From the NCBI GenBank assembly GCA_910577925.1, contig CAJTOI010000006.1:1-64000 (forward strand): a DNA stretch of 64,000 bases, in the 5' to 3' direction. The first letter of the stretch is position 1. The number at the start of each line of letters is the position of its first letter. Source of the DNA: an uncultured Roseburia sp. Its GTDB lineage: Bacteria; Bacillota; Clostridia; Lachnospirales; Lachnospiraceae. Below are positions 33,897 to 43,357 of this stretch, piece after piece. The notes beneath the pieces are model-generated. The model did no database searches and was not told the DNA's origin. It saw nothing but the letters and a program-made list of their open reading frames with translations. The position numbers and the translations under genes were made by a program.

Positions 33897-34802
33897 TTAA
33901 AGCACATCCCCTCTCTTTATAATACCCACGCCGAGCGGATACGGCCCCGTGTGGACGCCGATTGTCGCCCCGATCTGGTGAACCATGATATCGTCGATTC
34001 CGAGGCGCTCCCTCACCGGCTCCGCAAGCATCTCCTTAAACCCGCAGGCCTCCTCATAATCATAGCCGTAGCCGATACAAAAGCTGTACTCTCCCGGCTT
34101 CACCTCCCGCTCGTCGAAAAACTCCCCGAGCAGTTCGATTACCTTTTTCATCGATTTCTGACGGTTTCTCACAATGCCGGAATTAAAAATTTCCCCTTCT
34201 TTTAACGTGATGATCGGCTTAATCTTCAACGCGCTCCCCGCAAGTCCCGCGAGCTTTCCGATTCTGCCGCCGTGTTTCAGGTAGTCGATGCTGCCTACCG
34301 TAAAGAAAATCCTCCCGCTCTCTCTGATCTCGAGCAGGCGCGACACCATCCTTTCATATTCCCATCCCAGATCCCGCAGACGGCAGGCTTCCAGCACATA
34401 AAGCCCCTGCAGTACCGTGTCGAGAATGGAATCGATCACCGTGATCACGGCATCGGGATATTCCTCCAGAATCATATCTCTTGCCGTCACGGCAGACTGC
34501 AGGGAACCGCTGAATTTCGCGGTAATGCAGATGCAGATAACGGATTCCCCGTCCTTTGCGGACCGCTCAAACACCCGGTAATAGTCGTCCACCGAGGGCA
34601 TGGATGTTTTGGGGAACACCGTCGGGTTTTCTACCATTTTCCGGTAAAATTCCCGCACCTCCAGCTCCTCGATCTCTTTTTGATACGTTATGCTGTCAAA
34701 CGATACATAGAACGGGACAACCGTGATATCACGGGACCGGGCAATCTCTGCCCCGAGGTCGCAGGACCCGTCGCTGACAATTCTCACTTTTTCTGATGCC
34801 AT
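33897..34802 (-). CDS. DegV family fatty-acid-binding protein
   Basis: About 301 residues with the two-domain DegV fold. Conserved signatures are VSDGSCDLG near the start, the fatty-acid head-group site PKTSMPSVDDY, and the C-terminal IGATIGVHTGPYPLGVG. Relatives (FakB) present fatty acids to the kinase FakA; no fakA is seen here. The ATG at 34802 is chosen because GGAGGGAAGAG directly precedes it; upstream in-frame codons lack a site. It lies 13 bases after the hydrolase gene, and a strong terminator follows. Confidence 0.92.
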   Translation of the reverse strand: MASEKVRIVSDGSCDLGAEIARSRDITVVPFYVSFDSITYQKEIEELEVREFYRKMVENPTVFPKTSMPSVDDYYRVFERSAKDGESVICICITAKFSGSLQSAVTARDMILEEYPDAVITVIDSILDTVLQGLYVLEACRLRDLGWEYERMVSRLLEIRESGRIFFTVGSIDYLKHGGRIGKLAGLAGSALKIKPIITLKEGEIFNSGIVRNRQKSMKKVIELLGEFFDEREVKPGEYSFCIGYGYDYEEACGFKEMLAEPVRERLGIDDIMVHQIGATIGVHTGPYPLGVGIIKRGDVL

Positions 34803-34815
34803 CTCTTCCCTCCTG

Positions 34816-35754
34816 TCAGCACCGCTCTGAAAGCCATGCTGCAATATCCGCATACACCTGTTCGCGGTCCGTCTCGTTTAAGATCTCATGCCGGTCGTTC
34901 TCGTACAAACGGCAGGTAACGTCCTTTACCCCGGCGTCCTTATACATCCGGTAAACACGCAGCACACCCTCGCCCAAATCTCCCACCGGGTCGTCTTTTC
35001 CCGACACGAAAAACAGCGGCAGATCGGCCGGCACCTTGCGCACATTCTCCGGCTGGTTGTCATAGAGCACCGCCTCCATAAGCCCCTGGTAACCGTTTAC
35101 CGTAAAAAGAAACGTGCAGCGCGGGTCCTCAAAATAAGCTCTGACATTCTCCGTATTCTTGGAAAGCCAGCTGTTTTCATAGCGCTCGCCGTAGAGGTCA
35201 AATTTTCTGTAAGGCTTGCTGTAGGACAGCGACTGCAGCATTCTGCTGCGGTAATGCGAGCCGCGGACTGCTGCAAGCACCCTGCACACAAAAAGCCCCA
35301 GCTTTGTCGTCGCGTCCGGCACGCTCCCGGTCCCCATAATGACCGCTCCCGAAACGCCGTCACTGTGGATACTCAGGTATTTGCGGAGCATGTAGGACCC
35401 CATGCTGTGTCCCAGCATAAAATAGGGGATCTGCGGATTTTCCGCCTGCACCTTCTCCCGCAGCTGGTGCATATCCTCCACGACCGTATCGCTCGGGCTG
35501 CCCTCCCGGAAAAATCCCCACTCCGACTCCGAAGTGATCGACGCTCCGTGTCCGAGGTGGTCGTGTCCCGCCACGAGAAACCCCTGTTCATTCAGATATG
35601 CGGCAAACTCCCGATACCGCTCGATATACTCGACCATGCCGTGCGTAATCTGTAAAACCGCCTTATAACTGCCGTCCTCCGGTATCCATTTGACTGCGTG
35701 AATCGTCGTCTTTTTGTCCTTCGACAAAAAGCTCATCTGCTCTTCTCTGTTCAT
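34816..35754 (-). CDS. Alpha/beta hydrolase, lysophospholipase (serine aminopeptidase S33) type
   Basis: 312 residues. The oxyanion region is ITHGMVEYIERY, the nucleophile elbow GHSMGSYM (Ser near residue 117), the acid SGKDDPVGD and the base His in ENDRHEILNE. The family covers monoacylglycerol lipases and lysophospholipases. Being next to the fatty-acid-binding DegV gene fits a lipid role, with released fatty acids bound by DegV (inference). No signal peptide, so cytoplasmic. Confidence 0.9.
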   Translation of the reverse strand: MNREEQMSFLSKDKKTTIHAVKWIPEDGSYKAVLQITHGMVEYIERYREFAAYLNEQGFLVAGHDHLGHGASITSESEWGFFREGSPSDTVVEDMHQLREKVQAENPQIPYFMLGHSMGSYMLRKYLSIHSDGVSGAVIMGTGSVPDATTKLGLFVCRVLAAVRGSHYRSRMLQSLSYSKPYRKFDLYGERYENSWLSKNTENVRAYFEDPRCTFLFTVNGYQGLMEAVLYDNQPENVRKVPADLPLFFVSGKDDPVGDLGEGVLRVYRMYKDAGVKDVTCRLYENDRHEILNETDREQVYADIAAWLSERC

Positions 35755-35803
35755 AATCCTTCTCCTTTATCCCGGAACGCTCCCGCGGCGTCTCCGAAAA
35801 ATG

Positions 35804-36763
35804 CTATGCCTCATACCCGCTTCTCGCGGACTCGAGAACACCCTGACAGATATTTTCCAGCTCGTCCGCGCTCTGCTTTTGCTCCTGCAGCTCGTCCAAT
35901 ATATTGCCGACCTTCCGCAGCATCCGCTCTTCAGTCCTCATGCACTCCTCCACGGACTGCTGCAGCGCATCCGCCTTTCCGACAAGAGCGTCATCCATCA
36001 GTTCCGCCAGCACAAGCTGGCCCGACTCGTAGGCCGAAACCCTCTCGGAGCTGTCGTTTAAGAGTCTGCGCATGGAATTATTGTTTTCCTTGAGCAGCTC
36101 GTTGAGATGGCGCACCTGCTCCGTAAGCTCGGCCGCCCGCGCGTCCGCAGCGTCAAGCTGCGCTGCAAGCTCCCTCGCCTCCTGCTCGTGCTGCTCGCAA
36201 AAAGCCCGTATCTCTTCCGCGGCGGCGACAAAGCTCCTGCCGGATTCTCCCATCCGTCCCGCCTCGATCGCACAGTTTAAGGCGAGCACCCCCATATTCT
36301 TAGAAAAATCCGCCATCCGGGACGCATGTCCGTGCAGCTTTTCCTGCTCTCCGAAAAGCCCCTGCGCCATTTCGGAAATAAATTTCATCGGCGTGGTAAA
36401 ATGCTTGTTATTTTCGACAATCTCCATGATTTTTTCATTCCACGCCTTTGCCTCTCCCAGAAATACCGTGTGGTTTGCGTCAAAACGCTCCACGCCGCTT
36501 CCGATATCCCGGATTGCGCCGCAGAGTACTCCTGCTGTCTGATTCCCGTTCTCCGTGAGCTCCGAAATATGTGTAAGCTGCTCCTTTATCTGTTCTGTCT
36601 TCCGCTCCATTTCGGACCGGGAAGCCGTCATGTGTGCAAACCGCTCTAAAATGTCGTCCCGCTGCTCCGTGATCTGCTCAAATGCCGTCTGCTTTACCTG
36701 CTCCGCCTCCTTTGCCGCCCGCAGCGTTTCCTCCAATGCCTTTTCTCTTTTTCCGCCAAACAT
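35804..36763 (-). CDS. Soluble methyl-accepting chemotaxis-like signalling protein
   Basis: 319 residues, coiled-coil throughout, with no membrane segment and no recognisable sensor domain. The segment MGVLALNCAIEAGRMGESGRSFVAAAEEIRAF matches the hairpin tip of chemoreceptor signalling domains, which contacts CheA and CheW; other parts are heptad helices. The signalling region is shorter than in a standard receptor. It could sense internally through a partner or be a degenerate receptor. It lies 49 bases before the hydrolase gene and 21 after recJ, so it may be part of that transcript. Confidence 0.8.
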   Translation of the reverse strand: MFGGKREKALEETLRAAKEAEQVKQTAFEQITEQRDDILERFAHMTASRSEMERKTEQIKEQLTHISELTENGNQTAGVLCGAIRDIGSGVERFDANHTVFLGEAKAWNEKIMEIVENNKHFTTPMKFISEMAQGLFGEQEKLHGHASRMADFSKNMGVLALNCAIEAGRMGESGRSFVAAAEEIRAFCEQHEQEARELAAQLDAADARAAELTEQVRHLNELLKENNNSMRRLLNDSSERVSAYESGQLVLAELMDDALVGKADALQQSVEECMRTEERMLRKVGNILDELQEQKQSADELENICQGVLESARSGYEA

Positions 36764-36784
36764 ATGTCATCCTCCAGGTTGTTT

Positions 36785-38545
36785 CTACTGATAATAACGG
36801 ATCACGAGCTGCACATTCTCTACCCCCTGATATACATTGATTTCCGGGTAATACACCGCCGACATCCGAATACTGTTTTCCTGCCCGTCAAACGCCGCCT
36901 GCACTTCCGCTGCGCCGTACTTTGTCTCGTAGTAGCTCTTCCATGCCGGGATATCCCCGAAATAGACGGCCGAAACCCGTCCGCCCCGCTCCGTCACAAG
37001 CGAGAGCCGCAGAACGTTTTGATTTTTACCGACCACACCGGCGCGCACAATCCGAAGTCCGCGGTCCGCAAACTGCGGCTTGACATTGCCCTTTCCGAAC
37101 GGTTCAAGCAGTGAGAGCTCCCGGATCAGTTCCGCGGTCGGATAATCCGCCGGCATCGCGATATCTATCTTTATCTTAGAGATAAAATCCTCTTCTGTCA
37201 ATTTACAGCACGCATTTATTTTTTCGCGGAACATTTCCGGCGTCACGCCCTTGGCAAGCGAAAGCCCCGCAGCCATGGGATGTCCGCCGAATTTCGAAAA
37301 ACATTCCCTGCATCTGCCAAGCTCGTCATACATCGAATACGTCTCAATCGAGCGGCCCGAACCCTTGACGCCCTCCTCGCCCTCCGTCAGCACAAAGACG
37401 GGATGTCCGTAACTCTCCCGGATTCTCCCGGCGATAATTCCCGCAAGACTCTCGTGCACGTTCGGCAGATAAATCACAAACACCCCGTCTCCCGCGCCGC
37501 CTTCCTCGACGACGCGCCGCGCTTCCTCCACACCGCGGGCCGTCATTTCCTTGCGCTGCCCGTTGAGCGCCACAAGTTCCGCCGCAATGTTTCCCGCCGC
37601 GGCCGCATCTTCCTGCAAAAAGAGATTCAGCGCGATCCGCGCCGTCTCAAGCCTTCCGCTTGCGTTGATGCAGGGGCCGAGCACAAACCCGATATGATAC
37701 GCCGTAACCGCTTCCGGCATCAGCCCGTTCTGCAGAATCAGCGCCCGCATACCGGGATTTTTCGTCCGGTGCAGACGGGCAAGCCCTTCCTTTACCAGAA
37801 TCCGGTTTTCGTCGGTCAGATCCATCACATCGCCGACAGTCGCAAACGCCGCAAACTCCAGAAATTCAAATGCATCCTCCGCCCGCTTCCCGCAGCGCTC
37901 ATACAAAAGCTGTATCACCTTAAAGGCCACCGCGGCCCCGCAGAGTACTTTGCAGGGGTAAGGGCATCCGGGCTGTCTCGGATTTACGACCGCGTCCGCC
38001 TCGCTCTTTATATAGATTCTCCCGCCGTCCGCCTCGCGGTAGGGCGGCTCATGGTGGTCTGTCACCAGAACCGTCATACCGTACCGCTTTGCGCAGGCAA
38101 TCTCCTCGATCGCTGCGATTCCGTTGTCGCAGGTTATGATCGTATCAACCCCCTCCGCGGCGGCCTCCTCAATCAGGTGCAGATTCAGCCCGTAACCGTC
38201 CCGCATCCGGTCCGGTATTTTGACGCTGACCGTCCCGCCGCACGCGGTAATCCCGCGCTGTAAAATATACGTCGACATCACGCCGTCAATATCGTAATCC
38301 CCGATGACGCGGATATGTGCTCCGGCCGAAATCCGTTCCGCCAGGCGCTCTGCCAGACGATCCCCGCAAAGCAGCAGATGCGGGTCGTACAAATCCGACA
38401 GCCCGCCGTTTAAATAGCGGTCAACCGCCGCCTCGCCGACCACATCCCGGTTTCGAATCAATCTCGCCGTCACCGGGCTGATTCCGAATTTTTCCGCAAG
38501 CGCATCAAAATCCGCCCGCTTCTGCAATACAAACCACTTTTCCAT
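36785..38545 (-). CDS. recJ: Single-stranded-DNA-specific exonuclease RecJ
   Basis: About 586 residues of the DHH phosphoesterase superfamily. Metal-binding motifs are VIGDYDIDGVMS, TCDNGIAAIEE and VTDHHEPP. The DHHA1 part includes GSGRSIETYSMYDEL and KFGGHPMAAGLSL, followed by an OB-like C-terminal domain. It degrades single-stranded DNA 5' to 3' in recombination and mismatch repair. I prefer the third in-frame ATG region (38545, MEKWFVLQKRADF), which follows GGGAG at 11 bases; earlier ATGs lack a ribosome site and crowd the promoter. Confidence 0.93.
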   Translation of the reverse strand: MEKWFVLQKRADFDALAEKFGISPVTARLIRNRDVVGEAAVDRYLNGGLSDLYDPHLLLCGDRLAERLAERISAGAHIRVIGDYDIDGVMSTYILQRGITACGGTVSVKIPDRMRDGYGLNLHLIEEAAAEGVDTIITCDNGIAAIEEIACAKRYGMTVLVTDHHEPPYREADGGRIYIKSEADAVVNPRQPGCPYPCKVLCGAAVAFKVIQLLYERCGKRAEDAFEFLEFAAFATVGDVMDLTDENRILVKEGLARLHRTKNPGMRALILQNGLMPEAVTAYHIGFVLGPCINASGRLETARIALNLFLQEDAAAAGNIAAELVALNGQRKEMTARGVEEARRVVEEGGAGDGVFVIYLPNVHESLAGIIAGRIRESYGHPVFVLTEGEEGVKGSGRSIETYSMYDELGRCRECFSKFGGHPMAAGLSLAKGVTPEMFREKINACCKLTEEDFISKIKIDIAMPADYPTAELIRELSLLEPFGKGNVKPQFADRGLRIVRAGVVGKNQNVLRLSLVTERGGRVSAVYFGDIPAWKSYYETKYGAAEVQAAFDGQENSIRMSAVYYPEINVYQGVENVQLVIRYYQ

Positions 38546-38570
38546 CTTCTGTAATTCTCCCATATCCGGC

Positions 38571-38599
38571 ATTTTACCATATCCGCACCGAAAATCCAA
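38571..38599 (-). promoter_or_regulatory. recJ promoter
   Basis: TTGGAT (38599-38594) and TAAAAT (38576-38571) on the minus strand are 17 bp apart, 26 bases before the chosen recJ start. Confidence 0.55.
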
Positions 38600-38624
38600 T
38601 TGACAATGCGGCGGGTATGTCGTC

Positions 38625-39881
38625 TCACTGGAGCTCGGCGATTCTGGTCACGGCCACATAGATTTCCGAAATACGGTACCAGGTTCTGTAATCAATAATT
38701 CCCGTCACCGGCAGACCGAAGACAGCCTGGAACCGTTCCACCGCCTCCCTGGTCGCAGGTCCGAAAATACCGTCCGGCGTCACGGTCGGGATCGCGGGAT
38801 AGGACCTTGAAATACGCGCGAGCTGCTCCTGTATCTGCCGTACCTTGTCTCCCGTGGAGCCGACAGTCAGGTCTACACGCGGCCAGGACGCGGGGATCCC
38901 CGATACCTCCTCGGCCGTATTGATGTACATGCTGTTGCCGTAGTAATAGCGGATAATATCGATCGCATCGTAACCTTGGTCCCCGAGATATTTGCTGCCC
39001 CACTGGCTCAGCCAGTTGCTGCAGGTCACCCGCTGTCCGTCACAGTACTGTGTCAGAATCGGCTGACTGACATTCGGACGCGAGAGATAATTTTCAAACA
39101 TCTCATCCACCACATTGGAAATATTGCGGTAGAAGTTCCTCCCGTAGACAAATTTCTGGTCATAGGCCGTGGACGACGTGATGGTAAAACTGTACCCCTT
39201 ATTGCGGTACCACTCCGTATACACCCTGTTTAAGGTAAACGACATAATCGCAAGTATGTTGGCCCGTATCGTGGCATCCGGCCAGGTGCTGTAGATCTCG
39301 CTCGAAGCCACATTTTTGATGTAATCCCGGTACCGCACATAGTAGTCCCTGGCCGTCGGGTCATTCGGGTCCCCGTCATGTACGATCACAAACTCTGGGA
39401 TCACCACGCGGCTGAGTACGATCTCCCCGGTCTCCGTCACCGGTTTGATCTCCGACTCCGGTATTTTCGGCGGATATTCCGCAAACAGCGTATGCGCCGG
39501 AATCACGATATTGCCGAACTGACTGTCTTCTACTTCTTCCTCTTCCAGCCGGACTTCCTGCAGCGACAGCTGTTCCGAAAACACTTCAATTCCGGAGATA
39601 TTAATCGGCTGATATCCCTCAGCAGTAACTTCAATGGTATATTCGGCATATGGCTGTTCTTCGCTCGGCTCCATTGACAGCTCAAGTGGAGGCGCAGCAA
39701 GCGCAATTTCTTCTGACATTCCTGAGGCATCCGTATTTACCTCCTCCAAAGGTCCCGTCGGGTCTCCCGAATAGGAAATCGATATTTTTGCATTCTGAAT
39801 CGGCCTGTTTCCCCCGCGGGTGACCACCTGAATCCGCAGAGCGCCTTCATCCGGATTCTGTGTCTGTCTGATATCTGGCAT
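38625..39881 (-). CDS. sleC: Spore cortex-lytic enzyme, SleC type
   Basis: 418 residues. The N-terminal beta-domain (LRIQVVTRGGNRPIQNAKI) and linker are followed by the catalytic region with YIKNVASSEIYSTWPDATI, FTLNRVYTEWYRNKGYSF, TQYCDGQRVTCSNWLSQWG, and a C-terminal peptidoglycan-binding domain (TPDGIFGPATREAVERFQ). This order and these blocks match clostridial SleC, a pro-enzyme that degrades spore cortex after proteolytic activation by Csp proteases. It acts in the spore coat/cortex during germination. GAGG precedes the ATG. A CATAAAATA box about 20 bases upstream is a weak sporulation-sigma -10 candidate without a clear -35. Confidence 0.9.
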   Translation of the reverse strand: MPDIRQTQNPDEGALRIQVVTRGGNRPIQNAKISISYSGDPTGPLEEVNTDASGMSEEIALAAPPLELSMEPSEEQPYAEYTIEVTAEGYQPINISGIEVFSEQLSLQEVRLEEEEVEDSQFGNIVIPAHTLFAEYPPKIPESEIKPVTETGEIVLSRVVIPEFVIVHDGDPNDPTARDYYVRYRDYIKNVASSEIYSTWPDATIRANILAIMSFTLNRVYTEWYRNKGYSFTITSSTAYDQKFVYGRNFYRNISNVVDEMFENYLSRPNVSQPILTQYCDGQRVTCSNWLSQWGSKYLGDQGYDAIDIIRYYYGNSMYINTAEEVSGIPASWPRVDLTVGSTGDKVRQIQEQLARISRSYPAIPTVTPDGIFGPATREAVERFQAVFGLPVTGIIDYRTWYRISEIYVAVTRIAELQ

Positions 39882-40043
39882 AAATAACCTCGCAGTCTCT
39901 TTCCTGTTATTTTATGCGGACGCCGGCACAGATGTTACCGCTGCCGGTACCCTCGATTGAAAGGGCAGGGATTCGGCGTTTCTTCTGTTCTCGGATACGC
40001 AGTCACAAGGGACTGCCTTCTCAGACATTGTTTTCGTTATCAT

Positions 40044-41861
40044 TTATTCTACCGTCACAACCTTCGCAAGATTTCTCGGCTTATCCACATCAAAGCCCTT
40101 GTCGGAGGACACATAATAGGCAAGCAGCTGCAGAGCCACGGACGCGGGCATCACCATAAATTCATCCCGCATCGCCGGCAGCCGGAACATGCTGCAGTCT
40201 TCCTTTAGATTTGCCGCAAGTGTCTCCTTGATAAAGATTACCAAATCCGCCCCGCGGGATTTCACCTCTTTGATATTGGAAATTTCCTTGGAAACCAGCT
40301 TCTCCTGCGTCACTGACGCCACCACGGGCGTATCCTGGGTAATCAGCGCAATCGGCCCGTGCTTGAGCTCTCCGGACGCATATGCCTCGGAATGGATATA
40401 AGAAACCTCCTTCATCTTCAGAGAACCCTCGAGCAGTGTCGAGTAATCGAGCCCGCGCCCGATCATAAATAAATCTTTTGCCGCGAGCAGCTTGCCCGCG
40501 AGCACATGAATCTCTTTCCTCTGCTCCAACACCTTCTGCATCGCCTCTGGCACGCGCTGCAGCTCACGCACAAAGCTCTGTGTCTCCTCCGCGGAAAACA
40601 CTCCCCTGCTGCGCGCCATGCGCGCTACAATCAGGTAAAACACCGCCAGCTGCGTCGTGTAAGCCTTGGTGCTGGCCACCGCGATCTCGGGCCCCGCGTT
40701 GGTGTAGAGTACAAAGTCACTCTCACGCGCGATGGACGACCCTTTTACGTTGATAACGGAAAGGCACTTCGCACCGCGGCGCTTCGCATACTTCACGGCC
40801 TCCAGCGTGTCGATGGTCTCTCCGGACTGCGATACCGCAATCACCAGTGTCCGCCCGTCAATCACCGGGTCCGAGTACATAAATTCCGACGCCATCTCCA
40901 CGTCAATGTGCATGTGGAGAATTGATTTGACCAGCGCCTGCGCCACCAGTCCGGCGTGCATCGCCGTCCCGCATGCAATGATGCAAATGCGTTCGCAGTC
41001 GGTAAACAGCGTATCCGGTATGCCGTCCGCCGTAAAATCGGGCATCCCCGAACGGATACGGTTTGCCATCGTGTCCAGGATGGCCTTCGGCTGCTCCATG
41101 ATCTCCTTTTCCATATAGAACGGATACCCGTTCTTCCCCGCACTGTTTAACTCCCAGTCCGCCGTCTGATAGTCTGGCTCCGCCCGGTTTCCGTCAAAAT
41201 CGGTAAGTGTCAGCTCCGTGTCCGTGAGCTTTAAGACGTGATACTCCGGCACCACAAAATAACGGTTTGTAAAACGGCACAGAGCCGTCAGATCCGAGGC
41301 GAGCATTGCGCCCTCGTCACAGATCGTTGCCACAATCGGACTTACGTTGCGGGTGCAGTAAATCGCGTTCCCCTGGTCCGCAAACAATATGACAAGCGCA
41401 AAAGTCCCCTTCAGTTTCCGCACGGCCTTTTTGATTGCCTCCTCGGGGTTTCCCTCATAAAAGCGGTCTAAGAGCGCCGCAGCCACCTCGCTGTCCGTCT
41501 CGGACGCAAGTCCGTCAAGATGATATTCCTCGGCAAGCTCTCTGTAATTCTCGATAATCCCGTTGTGCACCAGCGTCACCTTCCCGACCTGATGCGGATG
41601 CGCGTTTTTATCGCTGACCCCTCCGTGGGTCGCCCATCTGGTATGTCCGATGCCGCAGCCAAGGAGCGCCTGCTCGGATCTGCAGATTGCGCGCAGATCG
41701 CTGACTCTGCCCGCGCATTTATGCACCTGTATCTCCCCTGTCTCCCTCTCTTTTGCCGCGATTCCCGAACTGTCATACCCTCTGTACTCGAGCAGCTCCA
41801 GCGCATCCAGCAATACTTCTTTTACATTCTCACTTCCTGTATAACCGATAATTCCACACAT
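40044..41861 (-). CDS. glmS: Glutamine-fructose-6-phosphate aminotransferase
   Basis: About 605 residues. The processed N-terminal Cys2 of MCGIIGYTG is the glutaminase nucleophile; the amidotransferase domain spans about 1-240 (GHTRWATHGG, NGIIENY). Two SIS isomerase domains follow (AVSQSGETIDTLEA and EGSLKMKEVSYIHSEAY), ending in the conserved LAKVVTVE. It makes glucosamine 6-phosphate for the cell wall. The start is the ATG that yields Met-Cys, with AGGAAAATT before it. Expression is probably controlled by the self-cleaving ribozyme in the leader. Confidence 0.97.
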   Translation of the reverse strand: MCGIIGYTGSENVKEVLLDALELLEYRGYDSSGIAAKERETGEIQVHKCAGRVSDLRAICRSEQALLGCGIGHTRWATHGGVSDKNAHPHQVGKVTLVHNGIIENYRELAEEYHLDGLASETDSEVAAALLDRFYEGNPEEAIKKAVRKLKGTFALVILFADQGNAIYCTRNVSPIVATICDEGAMLASDLTALCRFTNRYFVVPEYHVLKLTDTELTLTDFDGNRAEPDYQTADWELNSAGKNGYPFYMEKEIMEQPKAILDTMANRIRSGMPDFTADGIPDTLFTDCERICIIACGTAMHAGLVAQALVKSILHMHIDVEMASEFMYSDPVIDGRTLVIAVSQSGETIDTLEAVKYAKRRGAKCLSVINVKGSSIARESDFVLYTNAGPEIAVASTKAYTTQLAVFYLIVARMARSRGVFSAEETQSFVRELQRVPEAMQKVLEQRKEIHVLAGKLLAAKDLFMIGRGLDYSTLLEGSLKMKEVSYIHSEAYASGELKHGPIALITQDTPVVASVTQEKLVSKEISNIKEVKSRGADLVIFIKETLAANLKEDCSMFRLPAMRDEFMVMPASVALQLLAYYVSSDKGFDVDKPRNLAKVVTVE

Positions 41862-41934
41862 AATTTTCCTCATTTCTGTCTCAAAACTTCATCTGTCTAT
41901 AAACATGATCTGTCTTTCTGTCTTTCGTTCTATT

Positions 41935-42075
41935 GTGCCGTATTTGTTTTGCGGTTACCCGCATATTTGCCGTCACATCTCGCATTAGAACAATGCGGAA
42001 GGGCATCCGCCGAATTTTCGATGACCCTCCTCCTCGTCAGCCTGCCGTACGCTCCGCAGGCTCTGGCGCTTTGGG
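41935..42075 (-). ncRNA. glmS ribozyme
   Basis: The minus-strand leader of glmS contains the conserved core in order: AGCGCCAGAGCC at the cleavage site (cut between 42070 and 42069), CTGACGAGGAGG, TCATCGA, TTCGGCGGATGCCCTTCCG, and GGTAACCGCAAAACAAAT at the 3' side. These match the glmS ribozyme family, which binds glucosamine 6-phosphate as a cofactor, cleaves the mRNA and so shuts down glmS. The end points are approximate. Confidence 0.95.
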
Positions 42076-42156
42076 GAAAACTCTGTCTGTCACAGTCATC
42101 CGTGAGACTGCGTATCTGAAAACAGAATCCATATTTAATTTTCAAGGTTCTCCGCC

Positions 42157-42185
42157 AAACGCCCGGCGCCGGCCGCCGGGCGTTT
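42157..42185. other. Strong symmetric hairpin between a binding-protein gene and the glmS leader
   Basis: AAACGCCCGGCG and CGCCGGGCGTTT (42157-42168 and 42174-42185) form a perfect 12-bp stem with a five-base loop. It is probably the terminator for the sugar-binding-protein operon upstream, although the T tract is only three bases long. Promoter-like TATAAT (42208-42203, minus) lies beside it without a convincing -35. Confidence 0.6.
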
Positions 42186-42261
42186 AACGTGTATACTATA
42201 CTATTATATGCCCAAAAAGTCCATACGCTATTTTTTGTCAGAACCGAATGCACCCGGCCGC

Positions 42262-43305
42262 TTACCGGCCGTCCCTGAAATCTTCGACATCCTCCGGCCA
42301 GATCTTTGTGTACGGCATACGGATATATTTCCCGTTTTCGAGTTCGAGCGGCTCCAGATCCTCCCCCGCTGAGAGCGCATACGCAAGCTCCAGCATCGCC
42401 TCTGCCTGTCCCTCTTTATCATTGTATACGGTTCCCGCCATCTCCCCGTTTTCCACCGCCGCAAGTCCCACGTCCGTACCGTCAATCCCCACAATCACCG
42501 GCCAGTCTTCGCGCAGAATTTCCGCCGCCGCAAGCGCGTCGATCGCTCCCAGCGCCATATCGTCGTTGTTCGCCAGCACCAGTTCTATCCGGTCTCCGTG
42601 CTCACCGAGCATCTGCGCCATTTTCGTCTGCGCCTGCGCCCGGTTCCAGTTCGCGATGGCATACCCTATCTTTTCCGCCTCCACGCCGTTTTCTATCATT
42701 GTCGACACCGCGTACTCCGTGCGGACAATCGCGTCCTGATGTCCCGCCTCCCCTTCGAGTACCATATACTGGCAGATTCCGTCGCCGTTTTTGTCGACCG
42801 CGGGATTCCCCAGAAAAACTTCCGCCGCAATTTCTCCCTCCATAATACCGGATTCAAACGCCTTTGCCCCGACATAGTATAACCGCTCCCAGCGCTCCAA
42901 ATCCTCCTCCACAAGCTCTCTGTTAAAAAAGATCACCGGCACATTGTTTTTTTCCGCCATATCGATAATCGTCGTCGGTTCGGTCCGGTCCACGAGATTG
43001 ACGCAGATCACATCGCAGCCGTCCTCAATCATCTCTCCCACCTGCTCGTTCTGCGCGGGCTGGCTGCCGGCGGCATTGTATAGCACAACATTGATTTCGA
43101 TTCCCGTCTCCTGCCCCTTCTCCTTTGCACAGATATCAAAATATTCCACCAGCTGGGACACAAACGTGTCATACTGGTCATACAGCGTCACGCCGATTCG
43201 AATGCTCTGCTTTTTAGTCTGCACCGACGCCGGCGCACAGCCGCCCGCAGTCCCCGCAAGCATGCAGACGATCAGCACCGCCGACAACCGTTTTTTTCTC
43301 CTCAT
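42262..43305 (-). CDS. Galactose/glucose-binding lipoprotein (MglB-like)
   Basis: 347 residues with a signal peptide ending in LAGTAGGC (lipidated Cys near residue 23). The periplasmic-binding fold of the ribose/galactose type includes the calcium loop DKNGDGICQYMVLEGEAGHQDA, the hallmark of the galactose/glucose-binding group, and LANNDDMALGAIDAL. It is the last gene after the response regulator, kinase and anchored binding protein, so it may feed the sensor as well as the mgl importer. GGGGGAGAGTGT precedes the ATG. Confidence 0.9.
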   Translation of the reverse strand: MRRKKRLSAVLIVCMLAGTAGGCAPASVQTKKQSIRIGVTLYDQYDTFVSQLVEYFDICAKEKGQETGIEINVVLYNAAGSQPAQNEQVGEMIEDGCDVICVNLVDRTEPTTIIDMAEKNNVPVIFFNRELVEEDLERWERLYYVGAKAFESGIMEGEIAAEVFLGNPAVDKNGDGICQYMVLEGEAGHQDAIVRTEYAVSTMIENGVEAEKIGYAIANWNRAQAQTKMAQMLGEHGDRIELVLANNDDMALGAIDALAAAEILREDWPVIVGIDGTDVGLAAVENGEMAGTVYNDKEGQAEAMLELAYALSAGEDLEPLELENGKYIRMPYTKIWPEDVEDFRDGR

Positions 43306-43357
43306 ACACTCTCCCCCTCTTTTCTTATCCGTATTTCCCCGCGCAGACGTCCCGTTT

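Noticed and set aside
37280..38263. A 327-codon plus-strand frame opposite recJ
   Set aside because: Antisense shadow with no start signal, while RecJ motifs on the minus strand are complete.
42186..42261. Promoter for glmS at TATAAT 42208-42203
   Set aside because: No -35 at a usable distance and the strong hairpin at 42157-42185 would end such a transcript at once, so I left the glmS promoter unassigned.
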